DNA of 64,000 nt from Hominilimicola fabiformis (GTDB lineage: Bacteria; Bacillota; Clostridia; UBA1381): positions 62,001 to 126,000 of the forward strand of contig NZ_JAJEQM010000008.1 of NCBI RefSeq assembly GCF_020687385.1, given 5' to 3'. The position numbers and the translations under genes are program-made. The notes under the pieces were generated by a model. The model did no database searches and was not told the origin of the DNA. It saw nothing but the letters and a program-made list of their open reading frames with translations. Of this stretch, positions 25,982-35,588 are shown in pieces (positions within the stretch are counted from its first letter, which is position 1; each line of letters begins with the position of its first letter).

Positions 25982-26881
25982 ATGATATTAGGCTATTCAA
26001 TTTATGAACTTTTATGGCTATTCTTCATTTACGCATTTTTCGGTTGGTGTATTGAAGTAGTATTTTGCGGACTTAATGAAGGTCATTTTATAAACCGCGG
26101 TTTCCTAAACGGACCTGTTTGTCCGATATACGGTGTCGGAGGTGTGATAGTTGTATTATGTCTTACGCCGATAAAAGACAATTTATTTTTACTTTTCGTA
26201 GGCTCGGCGTTGCTTACGTCAATATTGGAACTGATTACAGGTTTTGCACTCGACAAAATATTCCACGCACGTTGGTGGGATTATACGGATATGCCGTTTA
26301 ACATAGGCGGTTACATATGCCTTAAATTTTCTATATATTGGGGTTTTGTGTGTATCGCGCTTATGAAAGGTATTCACCCTGTTATACTCGGATTTGTAAG
26401 ATTTATACCGCATATGTTGGGACTTGTTGCAGTTGTATTTTTTGCGGCAGTGTTTGTGGCTGACGTTATTATAACCGTTATAACCATTAATAATCTTACA
26501 AAACGTGTTAAACTTATGAATGATATTGCAAAGAAAATTCATAATGTTTCCGACGAAGTCGGCGAACATATTTATGACAGTGCCAACGATATTATGAAAA
26601 AGGGCATTGAGATATACAACAGTGAAAACGTACAGGAAATTCGTGAGAATTTGGACGATATGAAAGAGAAGTACGAGCATAAGAAAGAAGAAATCAAGTC
26701 AAAGCATAAGGACGATTTGGACGAACTTAAAGCGAAGTACGATAATCTTGTTAAAGAAACGCATATATTCCAAAAACGTATTATTAAAGCATTCCCGAAT
26801 TTGACGTCAAGAAGATACGAAGAACAGCTTGCAAAACTTAAAGAAAAAACGTGGAAATTAAAAAAGAAAAATAAAAAATAA
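25982..26881 (+). CDS. PF06541 (putative ABC transporter type IV/CmpB) membrane protein with coiled-coil tail
   Basis: A 299-residue protein. The N-terminal ~190 residues hold about five transmembrane helices with the family segments FFGWCIEVVFCGLNEGHFINRG and GPVCPIYGVGG, then LDKIFHARWWDYTDMPFN. The C-terminal ~100 residues are a highly charged helical coiled coil (Lys/Glu/Asp-rich). Annotated widely as a putative ABC transporter permease, but no ATPase gene is near and function is unproven. Start set at ATG 25982, behind AAAGGA; an upstream in-frame ATG at 25913 lies in the repeat. Confidence 0.78.
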   Translation: MILGYSIYELLWLFFIYAFFGWCIEVVFCGLNEGHFINRGFLNGPVCPIYGVGGVIVVLCLTPIKDNLFLLFVGSALLTSILELITGFALDKIFHARWWDYTDMPFNIGGYICLKFSIYWGFVCIALMKGIHPVILGFVRFIPHMLGLVAVVFFAAVFVADVIITVITINNLTKRVKLMNDIAKKIHNVSDEVGEHIYDSANDIMKKGIEIYNSENVQEIRENLDDMKEKYEHKKEEIKSKHKDDLDELKAKYDNLVKETHIFQKRIIKAFPNLTSRRYEEQLAKLKEKTWKLKKKNKK

Positions 26882-26883
26882 TC

Positions 26884-26921
26884 TAAAAAATCCGATGGTT
26901 TCATACCATCGGATTTTTTAG
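26884..26921 (+). terminator. Intrinsic terminator after the PF06541 gene
   Basis: AAAAAATCCGATGG / CCATCGGATTTTTT stem with an 8-nt loop, nearly identical to the terminator at 20222-20256. Confidence 0.85.
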
Positions 26922-26928
26922 ACTATAA

Positions 26929-27198
26929 GACAAAACCGTTGCGGTTTTGTCTACTTTATTTTGGGGATTATGAGGTGCTTTTTCAGTAGTTTTGACTACG
27001 GCAAAACCGCTCTTGCGAGCGTCGGATGTCTTTCCGATACGACCTCATTGAAAATCATTTCTGACGACCTGTGCGGCAGAAATGGCTAAAATCTAAAGTT
27101 TCGACGTTGGAGGAACTTTAAGATTTTTTCTTTAATAATACTCAAAAATCACATCATATGATGTGATTTTTGGAACTGTCGACGTAGTCGACAGGCTC
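26929..27198. repeat. Mosaic palindromic repeat, copy A (longer form)
   Basis: A non-coding 270-bp string of hairpin modules. In order: GACAAAACCG/CGGTTTTGTC; an insert of about 60 bp with further palindromes (ACCGCTCTTGCGAGCG; CGGATGTCTTTCCG) absent from copy B; CATTTCTG...CAGAAATG; AAATCTAAAGTT...AACTTTAAGATTT; AAAAATCACATC/GATGTGATTTTT; CTGTCGAC/GTCGACAG. It lies between convergent genes and shares module order and most of its sequence with 55220-55430. This accounts for the 325-bp gap. Confidence 0.8.
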
Positions 27199-27206
27199 GT
27201 TAAATA

Positions 27207-28457
27207 TTAGTTGTTGTCACTGTAAAGATAAACCCACAAAACGGTAAGCAAGGCTATTGCGATACCGCCGCCCAAGCATACTGCCGGCAGACGGGTTGAA
27301 CTCTTTAATGATTTCTCAATATGAATAGACGGTGCTTTTGTAGGCTCTGAAAGACCATCGCTGTCATCATACTTTGATGTTTTTGAAAGCTTCAGAGTAC
27401 CTTTTGATTTTTTATAAAGTAAAGTGTTTCTGTCGTAATCGGCTTTTATCTGTTTAAGTTCTCTGTCCGAAAGAGGTATACAGTCCGTTCTGACCTTCAA
27501 AATCTGATAACCGTTATCAGCCATATCACTTCTGCGCAAAAGTGCATAGTTGTAATATGAACGGTCGGTAGAGAAACGAACGTAATAAATCTCGTCACCA
27601 AGATTATATGCCTCTGAAATCAGATAAAATCTGTCACCGTTCGGTTCGACGTTAAGTGCGTTTTGGTATTCGTCCATAGTAGTGTAGTTTGCAATATCAA
27701 AATCGGTATAGCTTACTACATTTTTAAGAACTTCTTCAATCTGATGTTCGTCCTCATCGCTCAAACGTTCCGCAATGTCCTCATATGTAACACTGTCTGC
27801 GGCAGAGTTTTTCAGTTTGTCGAAAAAGTTGCCGACATTTTGGTTATAATGAGAAACGTCAACATTTGGGTGGAAATATTCCGAACTGAAGTCCATAACA
27901 CCTGTTTCCGAAAGTACCTGCGGTGCGTTTACATATTCAAACGCATCACCGTCGATAACGGTGTAATAATCCGCGTGAACAAGTTCGTCACCTTCAAACA
28001 CCTTGTATGTTATATAACGTTTTTCAGCGTTTGAACCGAGAGAAAATACACCCGATTGACCAAGCGGTATTTGATTGTAATTAACGTCTAAAATAGCGAT
28101 ACGTTCCGCATTTTCCGTTTCTTCGTCATATTTCCAAACGTGACATGAGGCGGTAGTGTATCCGCTGTCCGCAAGGAAAATAACAAGATACGGATTTTCA
28201 TTTGCGTCAAAATTTACTATATCACTGTACACAACGCCGTTAGGTATATTGTCCTCCGAAATTGAAAGAGAATCACCTGCGTTTTCGGTGTGCATTGAAC
28301 TGTAAGTGTACAAATAGTTATTAAGTACATAAGCATATACCGCCGCCATCTTGCCGACAGGCTCATCAGCAACAGCAGTGCTGAACGTAAGACAGGACAT
28401 TAAAATTACAATCGAACAGAAAACAGATAACAACCTGAATATTCTGTTTTTCAACAT
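27207..28457 (-). CDS. Orphan secreted protein with C-terminal membrane anchor
   Basis: No family recognised. The 416-residue product has a signal peptide (MLKNRIFRLLSVFCSIVIL..., about 1-30), a mixed extracellular region rich in Asp, Tyr and Ser, and a C-terminal transmembrane helix (VCLGGGIAIALLTVLWVYLY) followed by SDNN. A patch before the helix is basic. Start chosen at ATG 28457, just after GGGGGTG; the upstream in-frame extension to 28583 is not convincing. It stands alone between copy A of the mosaic repeat and the divergently transcribed argC. Confidence 0.75.
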   Translation of the reverse strand: MLKNRIFRLLSVFCSIVILMSCLTFSTAVADEPVGKMAAVYAYVLNNYLYTYSSMHTENAGDSLSISEDNIPNGVVYSDIVNFDANENPYLVIFLADSGYTTASCHVWKYDEETENAERIAILDVNYNQIPLGQSGVFSLGSNAEKRYITYKVFEGDELVHADYYTVIDGDAFEYVNAPQVLSETGVMDFSSEYFHPNVDVSHYNQNVGNFFDKLKNSAADSVTYEDIAERLSDEDEHQIEEVLKNVVSYTDFDIANYTTMDEYQNALNVEPNGDRFYLISEAYNLGDEIYYVRFSTDRSYYNYALLRRSDMADNGYQILKVRTDCIPLSDRELKQIKADYDRNTLLYKKSKGTLKLSKTSKYDDSDGLSEPTKAPSIHIEKSLKSSTRLPAVCLGGGIAIALLTVLWVYLYSDNN

Positions 28458-28569
28458 CACACCCCCTATGTTTACATAATTCTTAATATTATACATTATA
28501 CAAGTAAATCTGTGACAATTCAACTTGATTTTTGTTAAGAGCATATTACAATAATGTGGCATTTTACCC

Positions 28570-28598
28570 TTTACAAATTTCAAAATGTGTATTATAAT
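28570..28598 (+). promoter_or_regulatory. Promoter of argC-argB(-proS)
   Basis: TTTACA (28570-28575), a 17-bp spacer and TATAAT (28593-28598). No unambiguous ArgR box was identified. Confidence 0.65.
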
Positions 28599-28674
28599 TA
28601 ATTAGATAGTAGCAAAAAATAGGGTAAAAAAACGATAAAGTGCCTTATTTTTTATTTGGAAGGAAGGATACAAA

Positions 28675-29712
28675 ATGATAAAAGCGGCAGTTCTCGGAGC
28701 AACGGGATATGCAGGTATTGAGCTTGTAAGATTATTAACATCACATCCGGAGGTAAGTATTGAAATACTCGGTTCGCACAGTTTTGTGGGACAGAAGATA
28801 AGTGATGTTTATAAGAACTTCAATCATGTACTTGAAAAGGAATGTGAAGAACTTGACCTTGATAAGGTCGGTGCTTGTGATGTGGCATTTACCGCACTTC
28901 CGCACGGTGCGTCAAAATCGGTAATTCCGTCATTACTTGAAAAAGGTCTTAAAGTTATCGACCTTAGCGGTGATTACAGATATGATGACGTGGCAGTGTA
29001 TGAAAAGTGGTACGGTGAAAAACATTCATCACCTGAACTTTTAAAGGAGTCTGTTTACGGACTTCCCGAACTTCACAGAGATAAGATTAAGAATGCAAGA
29101 CTTATCGGTAACCCCGGCTGTTACACAACTTGTTCAATACTCGGAACAGTTCCGCTTTTGGCAAATAAAATTGCTGAAACAAAGAATATTATTGTTGACG
29201 CAAAATCCGGTGTTACAGGTGCAGGACGCGGTCTTAAACTTCAAAACAGTTTCTGCGAATGTACTGAAAATATGAAAGCGTATAAGGTAGCAACTCACCG
29301 TCATACTTCTGAAATCGAGCAGGAGCTTAGCAATGTTGCCGGTGAAGAAATAATGATTTCGTTTACGCCACACCTTATTCCGCAAAAACGCGGAATACTT
29401 TCGACAATCTATGTAAATCTAAACAGAAAGTCAAGTGCGGAAGAACTTACGGAAATGTACAAGGAATTTTATAAGGACGAATTTTTTGTAAGAGTTAAGG
29501 AAGTGGGCGACTTGCCTGAAACAAAACACGTTGCAGGTTCAAACTTCGTTGATATAGGCGTGTGCTATGATGAAAGACTTCAAAGAGCCGTAGTCGTATC
29601 GTCACTTGACAATATTGTAAAGGGTGCTGCGGGACAAGCCGTTCAGAATATGAACTTATTATTCGGCTTGGACGAAAAGACAGCCCTTACAAATCCGGGA
29701 TTTTATTTATAA
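28675..29712 (+). CDS. argC: N-acetyl-gamma-glutamyl-phosphate reductase
   Basis: A 345-residue protein. The NADP-binding start is AAVLGATGYAGIELVRLL (about 4-21) and the catalytic Cys lies in GNPGCYTTCS (about residue 148). It catalyses the third step of arginine synthesis. argB follows 15 bp downstream; argJ and argD are not adjacent. Confidence 0.96.
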   Translation: MIKAAVLGATGYAGIELVRLLTSHPEVSIEILGSHSFVGQKISDVYKNFNHVLEKECEELDLDKVGACDVAFTALPHGASKSVIPSLLEKGLKVIDLSGDYRYDDVAVYEKWYGEKHSSPELLKESVYGLPELHRDKIKNARLIGNPGCYTTCSILGTVPLLANKIAETKNIIVDAKSGVTGAGRGLKLQNSFCECTENMKAYKVATHRHTSEIEQELSNVAGEEIMISFTPHLIPQKRGILSTIYVNLNRKSSAEELTEMYKEFYKDEFFVRVKEVGDLPETKHVAGSNFVDIGVCYDERLQRAVVVSSLDNIVKGAAGQAVQNMNLLFGLDEKTALTNPGFYL

Positions 29713-29727
29713 TAGAGGGTGGAAGTA

Positions 29728-30600
29728 ATGCAAGAACTTATAAAAAAAGCGGGAATACTTATAGAGGCACTTCCGTATATACAGAAATTTTCCGGCAAAA
29801 CCGTCGTTATCAAATACGGCGGCAATGCTATGATAAACGAAGAATTAAAGAACTCCGTGATGGAGGATATTACTCTTTTGAAGTTTATCGGACTTAATCC
29901 GATTGTCGTACACGGCGGAGGCCCCGATATTTCAAAGGCACTTAACGAACGTGGTGTAAAGAGCAAATTCGTAAACGGTTTGCGTGTGACGGACGATATT
30001 ACAATGCAGACTGCCCAACAGGTACTTATAGGTAAAACAAATAAAGAAATTGTCGCACTTCTTAATACAAACGGCGGTCGTGCAGTCGGTATCAGCGGTA
30101 TTGACGGCAGTTTTATCGAGTGTAAAAAGCAGTATACGGAAGTGGACGGCGAAAAGGTTGATATAGGCTATGTCGGCGATATTGTTCACGTTAAGCATTG
30201 TTTGATTGACTTATTGTCATCAGATCAATATATCCCTGTTATCGCTCCTATCGGTACCGATGAGGACGGCAACAGCTATAACATCAATGCAGATACGGTT
30301 GCGGCGGCAGTTGCGGCGTCTGTTGAGGCGGAAAAACTTATTTTGCTTACTGATGTTGAGGGTATTAAGGATAAAGACGGCAATGTTATTGCCGAAATAC
30401 ATAAAAATGAAATATACGAAATGATACATGACGGCAGCATCAGCGGCGGTATGATACCAAAGGTACTTGGCTGTCTTGAATCAATCGACGGCGGTGTTAC
30501 GGGTGCGCATATCATTGACGGACGTATACCGCATTGCCTGTTACTTGAAATCTTTACAAAGACAGGTATCGGCACGCTTATTAAGAGTGATAAATATTAA
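29728..30600 (+). CDS. argB: Acetylglutamate kinase
   Basis: A 290-residue amino-acid kinase with [15 protein letters not shown], the substrate loop [11 protein letters not shown] and [18 protein letters not shown]. It phosphorylates N-acetylglutamate, the step before ArgC. Start at ATG 29728 behind AGAGGGTGG; a GTG at 29719 is part of that site. The gene lies 20 bp before proS. Confidence 0.96.
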   Translation: MQELIKKAGILIEALPYIQKFSGKTVVIKYGGNAMINEELKNSVMEDITLLKFIGLNPIVVHGGGPDISKALNERGVKSKFVNGLRVTDDITMQTAQQVLIGKTNKEIVALLNTNGGRAVGISGIDGSFIECKKQYTEVDGEKVDIGYVGDIVHVKHCLIDLLSSDQYIPVIAPIGTDEDGNSYNINADTVAAAVAASVEAEKLILLTDVEGIKDKDGNVIAEIHKNEIYEMIHDGSISGGMIPKVLGCLESIDGGVTGAHIIDGRIPHCLLLEIFTKTGIGTLIKSDKY

Positions 30601-30620
30601 TAAAGAGAGGAATTTATATA

Positions 30621-32327
30621 ATGAGAATGTCTAACTTGCTTATGCCGACGCTTAGAGAAGTACCGGCAGAGGCGGAAATAACAAGTCATAAATTAATGTT
30701 GAGAGCAGGTCTTATCAGAAAACTTGCGGCAGGTATATACTCATATCTTCCGCTTGGACTTCGCACTTTGCAAAAGGTTGAACAGATTGTCCGTGAAGAA
30801 ATGGACAACGCTGGTGCACAGGAACTTTTGATGTCTGCACTTTTGCCGGCAGAGGCTTATCAGGCTTCGGGCAGATGGGAAGTGTTCGGACCGAGTATGT
30901 TCAAAATGAAAGACAGAAACGACCGTGATTTCTGTCTTGGTCCTACACACGAGGAACTTTTCACTCAAACTGTAATTGACAGTGTTCGTTCATATAAAGA
31001 ATATCCAATGACTTTATATCAAATCCAGCATAAGTATCGTGACGAGGGACGTCCGAGATTCGGCATTATAAGAAGCCGTGAATTTATAATGAAGGACGCG
31101 TATAGCTTTGACCTTACGGAAGAAGGACTTGATAAGTCATATCAAAAAATGTATGACGCATATTGCAGAATATTCAACCGTCTTGGACTTGATTTCACTA
31201 TCGTTGACGCTGACAGCGGTGCTATGGGCGGCAGCGGAAGTCAGGAATTTATGGTTAAGTCACCAATCGGTGAGGACGGTATTGCGTATTGTGATGATTG
31301 CGGATATGCGGCTAACTATGAAAAAGCTGAATGTATTCCTCAAGAAAAGCCGTCACCTGAGGGTGATTTTGATATGGAAAAAATCCATACTCCGAATGCT
31401 CATACAATCGAAGAACTTGTAAGTTTCTTAAATGCAGAGGCTTATAACTTTGCAAAGACTATAATATATAAGGCTGACGATAAGTATGTTGCCGCAATGG
31501 TAAGAGGTGACAGAGAAGTAAACGAAGTTAAGCTTAAAAATCTTGTCGGCTGTGTGGACGATTTGGAACTTGCTGAGCCGTTTATGGTAAGACAGATTAC
31601 AAATGCAGAAGTTGGTTTTGCAGGCCCTGTGGGACTTGATATTCCTGTATACGTTGATAAAGAAGTCGCAATGATGAAGAACTTTATTGTTGGTGCAAAT
31701 GAAACAGATATGCACTATAAGAACGTAAATATCAATAAGGACTTCACACCGACAGAAGTTGCTGATATTCGTACAATCGAAACAGGCGACGTTTGCCCTA
31801 AGTGTGGCAAGCCTATAAAGACTGCTCAAGGTATCGAAGTGGGACATATATTCAAGCTTGGTACAAAGTATTCTGACGCACTTGGACTAAAGAGCCTTGA
31901 CGAAACAGGAAAGAGCAAGACTGTTATTATGGGTTGCTACGGTATAGGCGTTACACGTTGTCTTGCAGCGGCTATCGAGCAAAACAATGACGAAAACGGT
32001 ATTATCTGGCCTGTATCAATCGCACCGTATCACGCAATCGTTATTCCTGTAAATTCTAAGAATGAAGAACAGAGTGAAATTGCCGAAAAAGTATATAATG
32101 ACCTAAAGGTAAAGGGAATAGAAGTATTGCTTGACGACAGAAACGAAAGAGCCGGCGTTAAGTTCAAAGACGCTGACCTTATCGGTATTCCTGTAAGAAT
32201 TGTCGTAGGTAAAAAATGCGGCGAGGGCGTTGTTGAATATAAGGAAAGAACAGCAGAAAATGCAGTTGAAAAGAATATTGATGACGCAGTTAATGACGTT
32301 GTTGAATTTATAAACAATAACAGATAA
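30621..32327 (+). CDS. proS: Prolyl-tRNA synthetase, bacterial type
   Basis: A 568-residue class II synthetase. Motif 1 region lies in [18 protein letters not shown], motif 2 in [22 protein letters not shown] and motif 3 in GCYGIGVTR. The INS editing domain sits between motifs 2 and 3 (about 225-385), and the anticodon-binding domain is C-terminal. It charges tRNA(Pro) and can hydrolyse Ala-tRNA(Pro). It likely shares the argC promoter and ends at a terminator at 32331-32358. Confidence 0.96.
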   Translation: MRMSNLLMPTLREVPAEAEITSHKLMLRAGLIRKLAAGIYSYLPLGLRTLQKVEQIVREEMDNAGAQELLMSALLPAEAYQASGRWEVFGPSMFKMKDRNDRDFCLGPTHEELFTQTVIDSVRSYKEYPMTLYQIQHKYRDEGRPRFGIIRSREFIMKDAYSFDLTEEGLDKSYQKMYDAYCRIFNRLGLDFTIVDADSGAMGGSGSQEFMVKSPIGEDGIAYCDDCGYAANYEKAECIPQEKPSPEGDFDMEKIHTPNAHTIEELVSFLNAEAYNFAKTIIYKADDKYVAAMVRGDREVNEVKLKNLVGCVDDLELAEPFMVRQITNAEVGFAGPVGLDIPVYVDKEVAMMKNFIVGANETDMHYKNVNINKDFTPTEVADIRTIETGDVCPKCGKPIKTAQGIEVGHIFKLGTKYSDALGLKSLDETGKSKTVIMGCYGIGVTRCLAAAIEQNNDENGIIWPVSIAPYHAIVIPVNSKNEEQSEIAEKVYNDLKVKGIEVLLDDRNERAGVKFKDADLIGIPVRIVVGKKCGEGVVEYKERTAENAVEKNIDDAVNDVVEFINNNR

Positions 32328-32330
32328 ATG

Positions 32331-32358
32331 AAAAGGAGCGATTTTTCGCTCCTTTTTG
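32331..32358 (+). terminator. Intrinsic terminator after proS
   Basis: AAAAGGAGCGA / TCGCTCCTTTT stem and T tract, between convergent proS and rlmH. Confidence 0.85.
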
Positions 32359-32369
32359 CGTATATCAAA

Positions 32370-32846
32370 TTATTTATGATAACTTTCATTATTATTAATT
32401 TTAAATGCACGGTAAATTTGTTCAAGAAGAACGACACGCATAAGTTGGTGGGGAAGTGTCATTTTACCGAAACTCAATCTTAATGCCGACTTTGATTTTA
32501 CGGTATCGGAAAGACCGAGTGAGCCGCCGATTATGAATGTAATATGACTTGAAGTCATTGAAATATCGGCGATTTTTTTCGCTAATTCTTCGGAAGAATG
32601 TTCTTTACCCTCAATACAAAGTGTAACGACAAACGAATTTTGCGGAAGTTTTGCAAGGATTTTATTTCCCTCTTTTTCTTTTATTTGCTCCATTTCTTTT
32701 TCTGATGCATTATCGGGTATCTTTTCATCGGCTACTTCGATTATATTTAATTTCGCGAACCTTGAAAGTCGCTTTGAATATTCGTCAATAGCGGCAGTGA
32801 AATATTTTTCTTTAATTTTGCCTACGGAAATAACAGTTATATTCAT
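32370..32846 (-). CDS. rlmH: 23S rRNA (pseudouridine1915-N3)-methyltransferase
   Basis: A 158-residue SPOUT methyltransferase with NITVISVGKIKEKYF at the N-terminus, the SAM knot segment ITFIIGGSLGLSD and the C-terminal LRLSFGKMTLPHQLMRVVLLEQIYRAFKI signature region. It methylates pseudouridine 1915 in helix 69 of 23S rRNA. It follows the MBL gene by 12 bp, the usual yycJ...rlmH neighbourhood in Firmicutes. Confidence 0.96.
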   Translation of the reverse strand: MNITVISVGKIKEKYFTAAIDEYSKRLSRFAKLNIIEVADEKIPDNASEKEMEQIKEKEGNKILAKLPQNSFVVTLCIEGKEHSSEELAKKIADISMTSSHITFIIGGSLGLSDTVKSKSALRLSFGKMTLPHQLMRVVLLEQIYRAFKINNNESYHK

Positions 32847-32858
32847 ATTTTCCTCCGT

Positions 32859-33635
32859 TTAAAATAAAGTGGGCTTATATCTGTCGGCAACCTGCAAAGT
32901 CATATCTTTGCCGACATCGACACCCGACTGTGAAAGTAAATTGTATGTTTCGAGCATAGCTATTTCCGGACGGTTGTTTTCTTTGCTTAAATGACCGAGC
33001 ATAATGTGTTCAGTGCCGTTCTGTACAAGGTGCAGAGCGACTTTTGAGGCGGTTTCGTTTGACAAGTGACCATATTCACCCAATATTCTGCGTTTCAGCG
33101 GATACGGATATGTACCGCATTTCAGCATTTCAACGTCGTGATTTGATTCAAGCAATATTTTTTTACTGCCTGTTATCTTTTCTAAAATACTTTTTGTTAT
33201 TTTACCTATATCTGTTGCAAGCGAATATTTTTCATCGCCAATCATAAAATTAAAACCGACAGGTTGTGTGGCGTCATGCGGAATTGCAAAAGGACGTATT
33301 CCGATATTGCCTATTTCAAAATCTGTATCTTCGGTGATTATTTTAATATTTTCATCGGCGATATTGCCTATATCCATACTTGTATGAGTCCCTTGTGTGG
33401 TGTAAATAGGAATATTGTAGCGTCTTGAAATAACCCCTGCACCTTTTGTATGGTCAACGTGTTCGTGCGTTATTAGGAGTGCGTCAATGCTTTCTGGCAT
33501 TACGTCAATAGCGTGAAGCGATTCTTTTAATTTTGCACCCGACATACCGCAATCTATAAGTAAATTTGTTTTGCCGTCCGAAACGAATGTCGCATTACCG
33601 GACGAACCGCTTATAAGTGAAACAAAAGTAGCCAT
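32859..33635 (-). CDS. walJ: MBL-fold hydrolase of the YycJ/WalJ family
   Basis: A 258-residue metallo-beta-lactamase-fold protein with the zinc motif THEHVDHTKG and the start SLISGSSGNATFV. YycJ/WalJ is linked to the walRK operon in Bacillus and implicated in coordinating replication with cell-wall metabolism; here no walRK genes are adjacent. Start at ATG 33635, 5 nt after AGGAAGG. It is separated from murA by a hairpin at 33657-33696. Confidence 0.85.
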   Translation of the reverse strand: MATFVSLISGSSGNATFVSDGKTNLLIDCGMSGAKLKESLHAIDVMPESIDALLITHEHVDHTKGAGVISRRYNIPIYTTQGTHTSMDIGNIADENIKIITEDTDFEIGNIGIRPFAIPHDATQPVGFNFMIGDEKYSLATDIGKITKSILEKITGSKKILLESNHDVEMLKCGTYPYPLKRRILGEYGHLSNETASKVALHLVQNGTEHIMLGHLSKENNRPEIAMLETYNLLSQSGVDVGKDMTLQVADRYKPTLF

Positions 33636-33656
33636 TTTAACCTTCCTAAAATTAAT

Positions 33657-33696
33657 TAAGCCTGCCGACAAAAGTCAAGCAGGCTTGTATTTTTGA
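33657..33696 (-). terminator. Hairpin between murA and walJ
   Basis: AAGCCTGC ... GCAGGCTT stem with an 11- to 13-nt loop. T-rich sequence lies on both sides, so it could terminate murA transcripts or act in either direction. Confidence 0.6.
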
Positions 33697-33697
33697 A

Positions 33698-34978
33698 TTA
33701 ATCCAATAAATCGTCAACGACTTGTACTCTTTCAATACTGCCACCGAGTTTAACGAACTTTTCTTCAAAGTTTTCGTAACCTCTGTCAATATGATAGATG
33801 TCGGTGATTTCGGTAGTACCCTCAGCCATAAGACCGGCAATAATCATTGCCGCACCTGCACGAAGGTCTGTTGCTTTAACGTGCGCACCGATAAGTGAAT
33901 TAACACCGTCAATAATCGCAAGTTTGCCCTCAACTCGAATATCAGCACCCATACGCTTTAATTCGTTTACATATCTGAAACGATTGTCCCAAACACCTTC
34001 ACGCGCCATACTTGTACCCTCGATTGTTGTAAGGAACGTTACAAGCTGAGGCTGCATATCGGTAGGAAATCCGGGATAAGGCATAGCGATAAAATTAATG
34101 TGTTTAAACTTTGTATCGTCATTAACCCAAACTCTTACGCTGTCTTCACCCTCTGAAATATTAACGCCTGCCTCGATAAGTTTTGCACTTATGATTTCAA
34201 GGTGACGCGGAATTACATTTTTAAGAACAACATCGCCTCTTGTAGCGGCTGCCGCTATCATAAATGTACCTGCTTCAATTTGGTCGGGGATAATTGTGTA
34301 TGTTCCGCCGTGCAAATCTTTTGTACCTTTAATTTTAATTGTATCAGTTCCCGCACCTCTTATGTTTGCACCCATATTGTTAAGAAAATTCGCAAGATCA
34401 ACAATATGAGGTTCTTTTGCGGCATTTTCGATAACGGTAATACCGTTTGCGGTTGTCGCCGCAAGCATAGCGTTGATTGTCGCTCCGACGGTTATAACGT
34501 CAAAGAAAATATTTCCGCCAGAAAGATTTTCGGCAGAACCTTCGATAACACCTTTTGATGTGTCAATGTCAGCACCGAGCGTTTCAAATGCTTTTATATG
34601 CTGATCGATAGGACGTGTACCAAAGTCACATCCGCCCGGCGGGTCAACAATAAAATTAGAAAAACGACCCAAAAGTGCGCCCATAAGATAGCTTGAACCA
34701 CGCATTTTGCGTGTAAGGTCACCCAACGGACGATATGAATCAACATTTGTACAATCTATATCAACAGTATTTTTATCTATATATTTAACATCAGCATTAA
34801 GCTGTTCAAGTATTCGTAAAAATAATTTTACGTCTTTTATATCAGGCAGATTTTCAATTCTGCAATTACCTTTAACCAAAAGGCAAGCCGGCAATATTGC
34901 GACTGCGGCATTCTTTGCACCGCTTATAGTAACTTCGCCTTTAAGCTTGTTACCACCCTTGACTAAGAGTTTCTCCAA
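33698..34978 (-). CDS. murA: UDP-N-acetylglucosamine 1-carboxyvinyltransferase
   Basis: A 426-residue protein of the EPSP-synthase fold. The catalytic Cys lies in PPGGCDFGTRPIDQHI (the GCxxGxRPxD motif) and the N-terminus is GGNKLKGEVTISGAKNAAVA. It transfers enolpyruvate to UDP-GlcNAc, the first committed step of peptidoglycan synthesis. Start taken as TTG 34978, 7 nt after AAGGGGTG; an upstream TTG at 34996 has no ribosome binding site. Confidence 0.95.
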   Translation of the reverse strand: MEKLLVKGGNKLKGEVTISGAKNAAVAILPACLLVKGNCRIENLPDIKDVKLFLRILEQLNADVKYIDKNTVDIDCTNVDSYRPLGDLTRKMRGSSYLMGALLGRFSNFIVDPPGGCDFGTRPIDQHIKAFETLGADIDTSKGVIEGSAENLSGGNIFFDVITVGATINAMLAATTANGITVIENAAKEPHIVDLANFLNNMGANIRGAGTDTIKIKGTKDLHGGTYTIIPDQIEAGTFMIAAAATRGDVVLKNVIPRHLEIISAKLIEAGVNISEGEDSVRVWVNDDTKFKHINFIAMPYPGFPTDMQPQLVTFLTTIEGTSMAREGVWDNRFRYVNELKRMGADIRVEGKLAIIDGVNSLIGAHVKATDLRAGAAMIIAGLMAEGTTEITDIYHIDRGYENFEEKFVKLGGSIERVQVVDDLLD

Positions 34979-35011
34979 TCCGATACACCCCTTCAAAATC
35001 TATTCTAAACT

Positions 35012-35040
35012 ATTATAACAGAAAAACCAATAAAAAGCAA
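35012..35040 (-). promoter_or_regulatory. Promoter of murA
   Basis: Minus strand TTGCTT (35040-35035), a 17-bp spacer and TATAAT (35017-35012). Confidence 0.65.
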
Positions 35041-35107
35041 TTTAATTTATAAAAAAATTGACTTATTTTTTGAAAATAAATTGCGGTATGTAATGAATAA
35101 AAGTAAG

Positions 35108-35150
35108 AAAAAAACAGCCTGCCTAAAAAATAGCAAGCTGTCTCTATCTA
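35108..35150 (-). terminator. Terminator after rpmB
   Basis: In the minus direction ACAGCTTGC / GCAGGCTGT with an AT-rich loop, then a T run (35116-35108). Confidence 0.7.
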
Positions 35151-35159
35151 AAAAAGTAA

Positions 35160-35348
35160 TCAAACAGCACGTTCTACCTTTCCGCTGCGTAGGCAACGAG
35201 TACAAACATGCATTGACTTAACTGAGCCGTTAACAACTGCTCTAACCTTTCTTACGTTTGGCTTCCAAGTTCTGTTAGATCTTCTGTGAGAGTGGCTGAC
35301 CTTAATACCGAAAGCAACGCCTTTTCCGCAAACATCACATTTTGCCAT
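35160..35348 (-). CDS. rpmB: 50S ribosomal protein L28
   Basis: A 62-residue basic protein with the L28 core GIKVSHSHRRSNRTWKPNVR. Four cysteines (CDVC near the N-terminus, CTRC near the C-terminus) form the zinc-binding variant. It is a single gene with its own promoter and terminator. Confidence 0.96.
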   Translation of the reverse strand: MAKCDVCGKGVAFGIKVSHSHRRSNRTWKPNVRKVRAVVNGSVKSMHVCTRCLRSGKVERAV

Positions 35349-35390
35349 TTCATTACACCTCCTGACACGTTTGTTAAAACATCAAGAAAT

Positions 35391-35419
35391 ATTTTAACAC
35401 AAAATTTTTAATAATGCAA
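35391..35419 (-). promoter_or_regulatory. Promoter of rpmB
   Basis: Minus strand TTGCAT (35419-35414), a 17-bp spacer and TAAAAT (35396-35391). Confidence 0.65.
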
Positions 35420-35511
35420 GACTTTTATTACTTTTTTATTAAATTTTTTTAAAATTATGCTTTTGCACATATTATAACCGTAAATACAGCTAAAAACTTA
35501 TGTATTTTTTA

Positions 35512-35540
35512 TTGAAAAATGTATCGGTATGGGTTATAAT
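35512..35540 (+). promoter_or_regulatory. Promoter of hprK
   Basis: TTGAAA (35512-35517), a 17-bp spacer and TATAAT (35535-35540). Confidence 0.72.
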
Positions 35541-35588
35541 AATAAAATAGGATATTTATAAAAATGTCATGAAAGGCGGACGTTCCAA

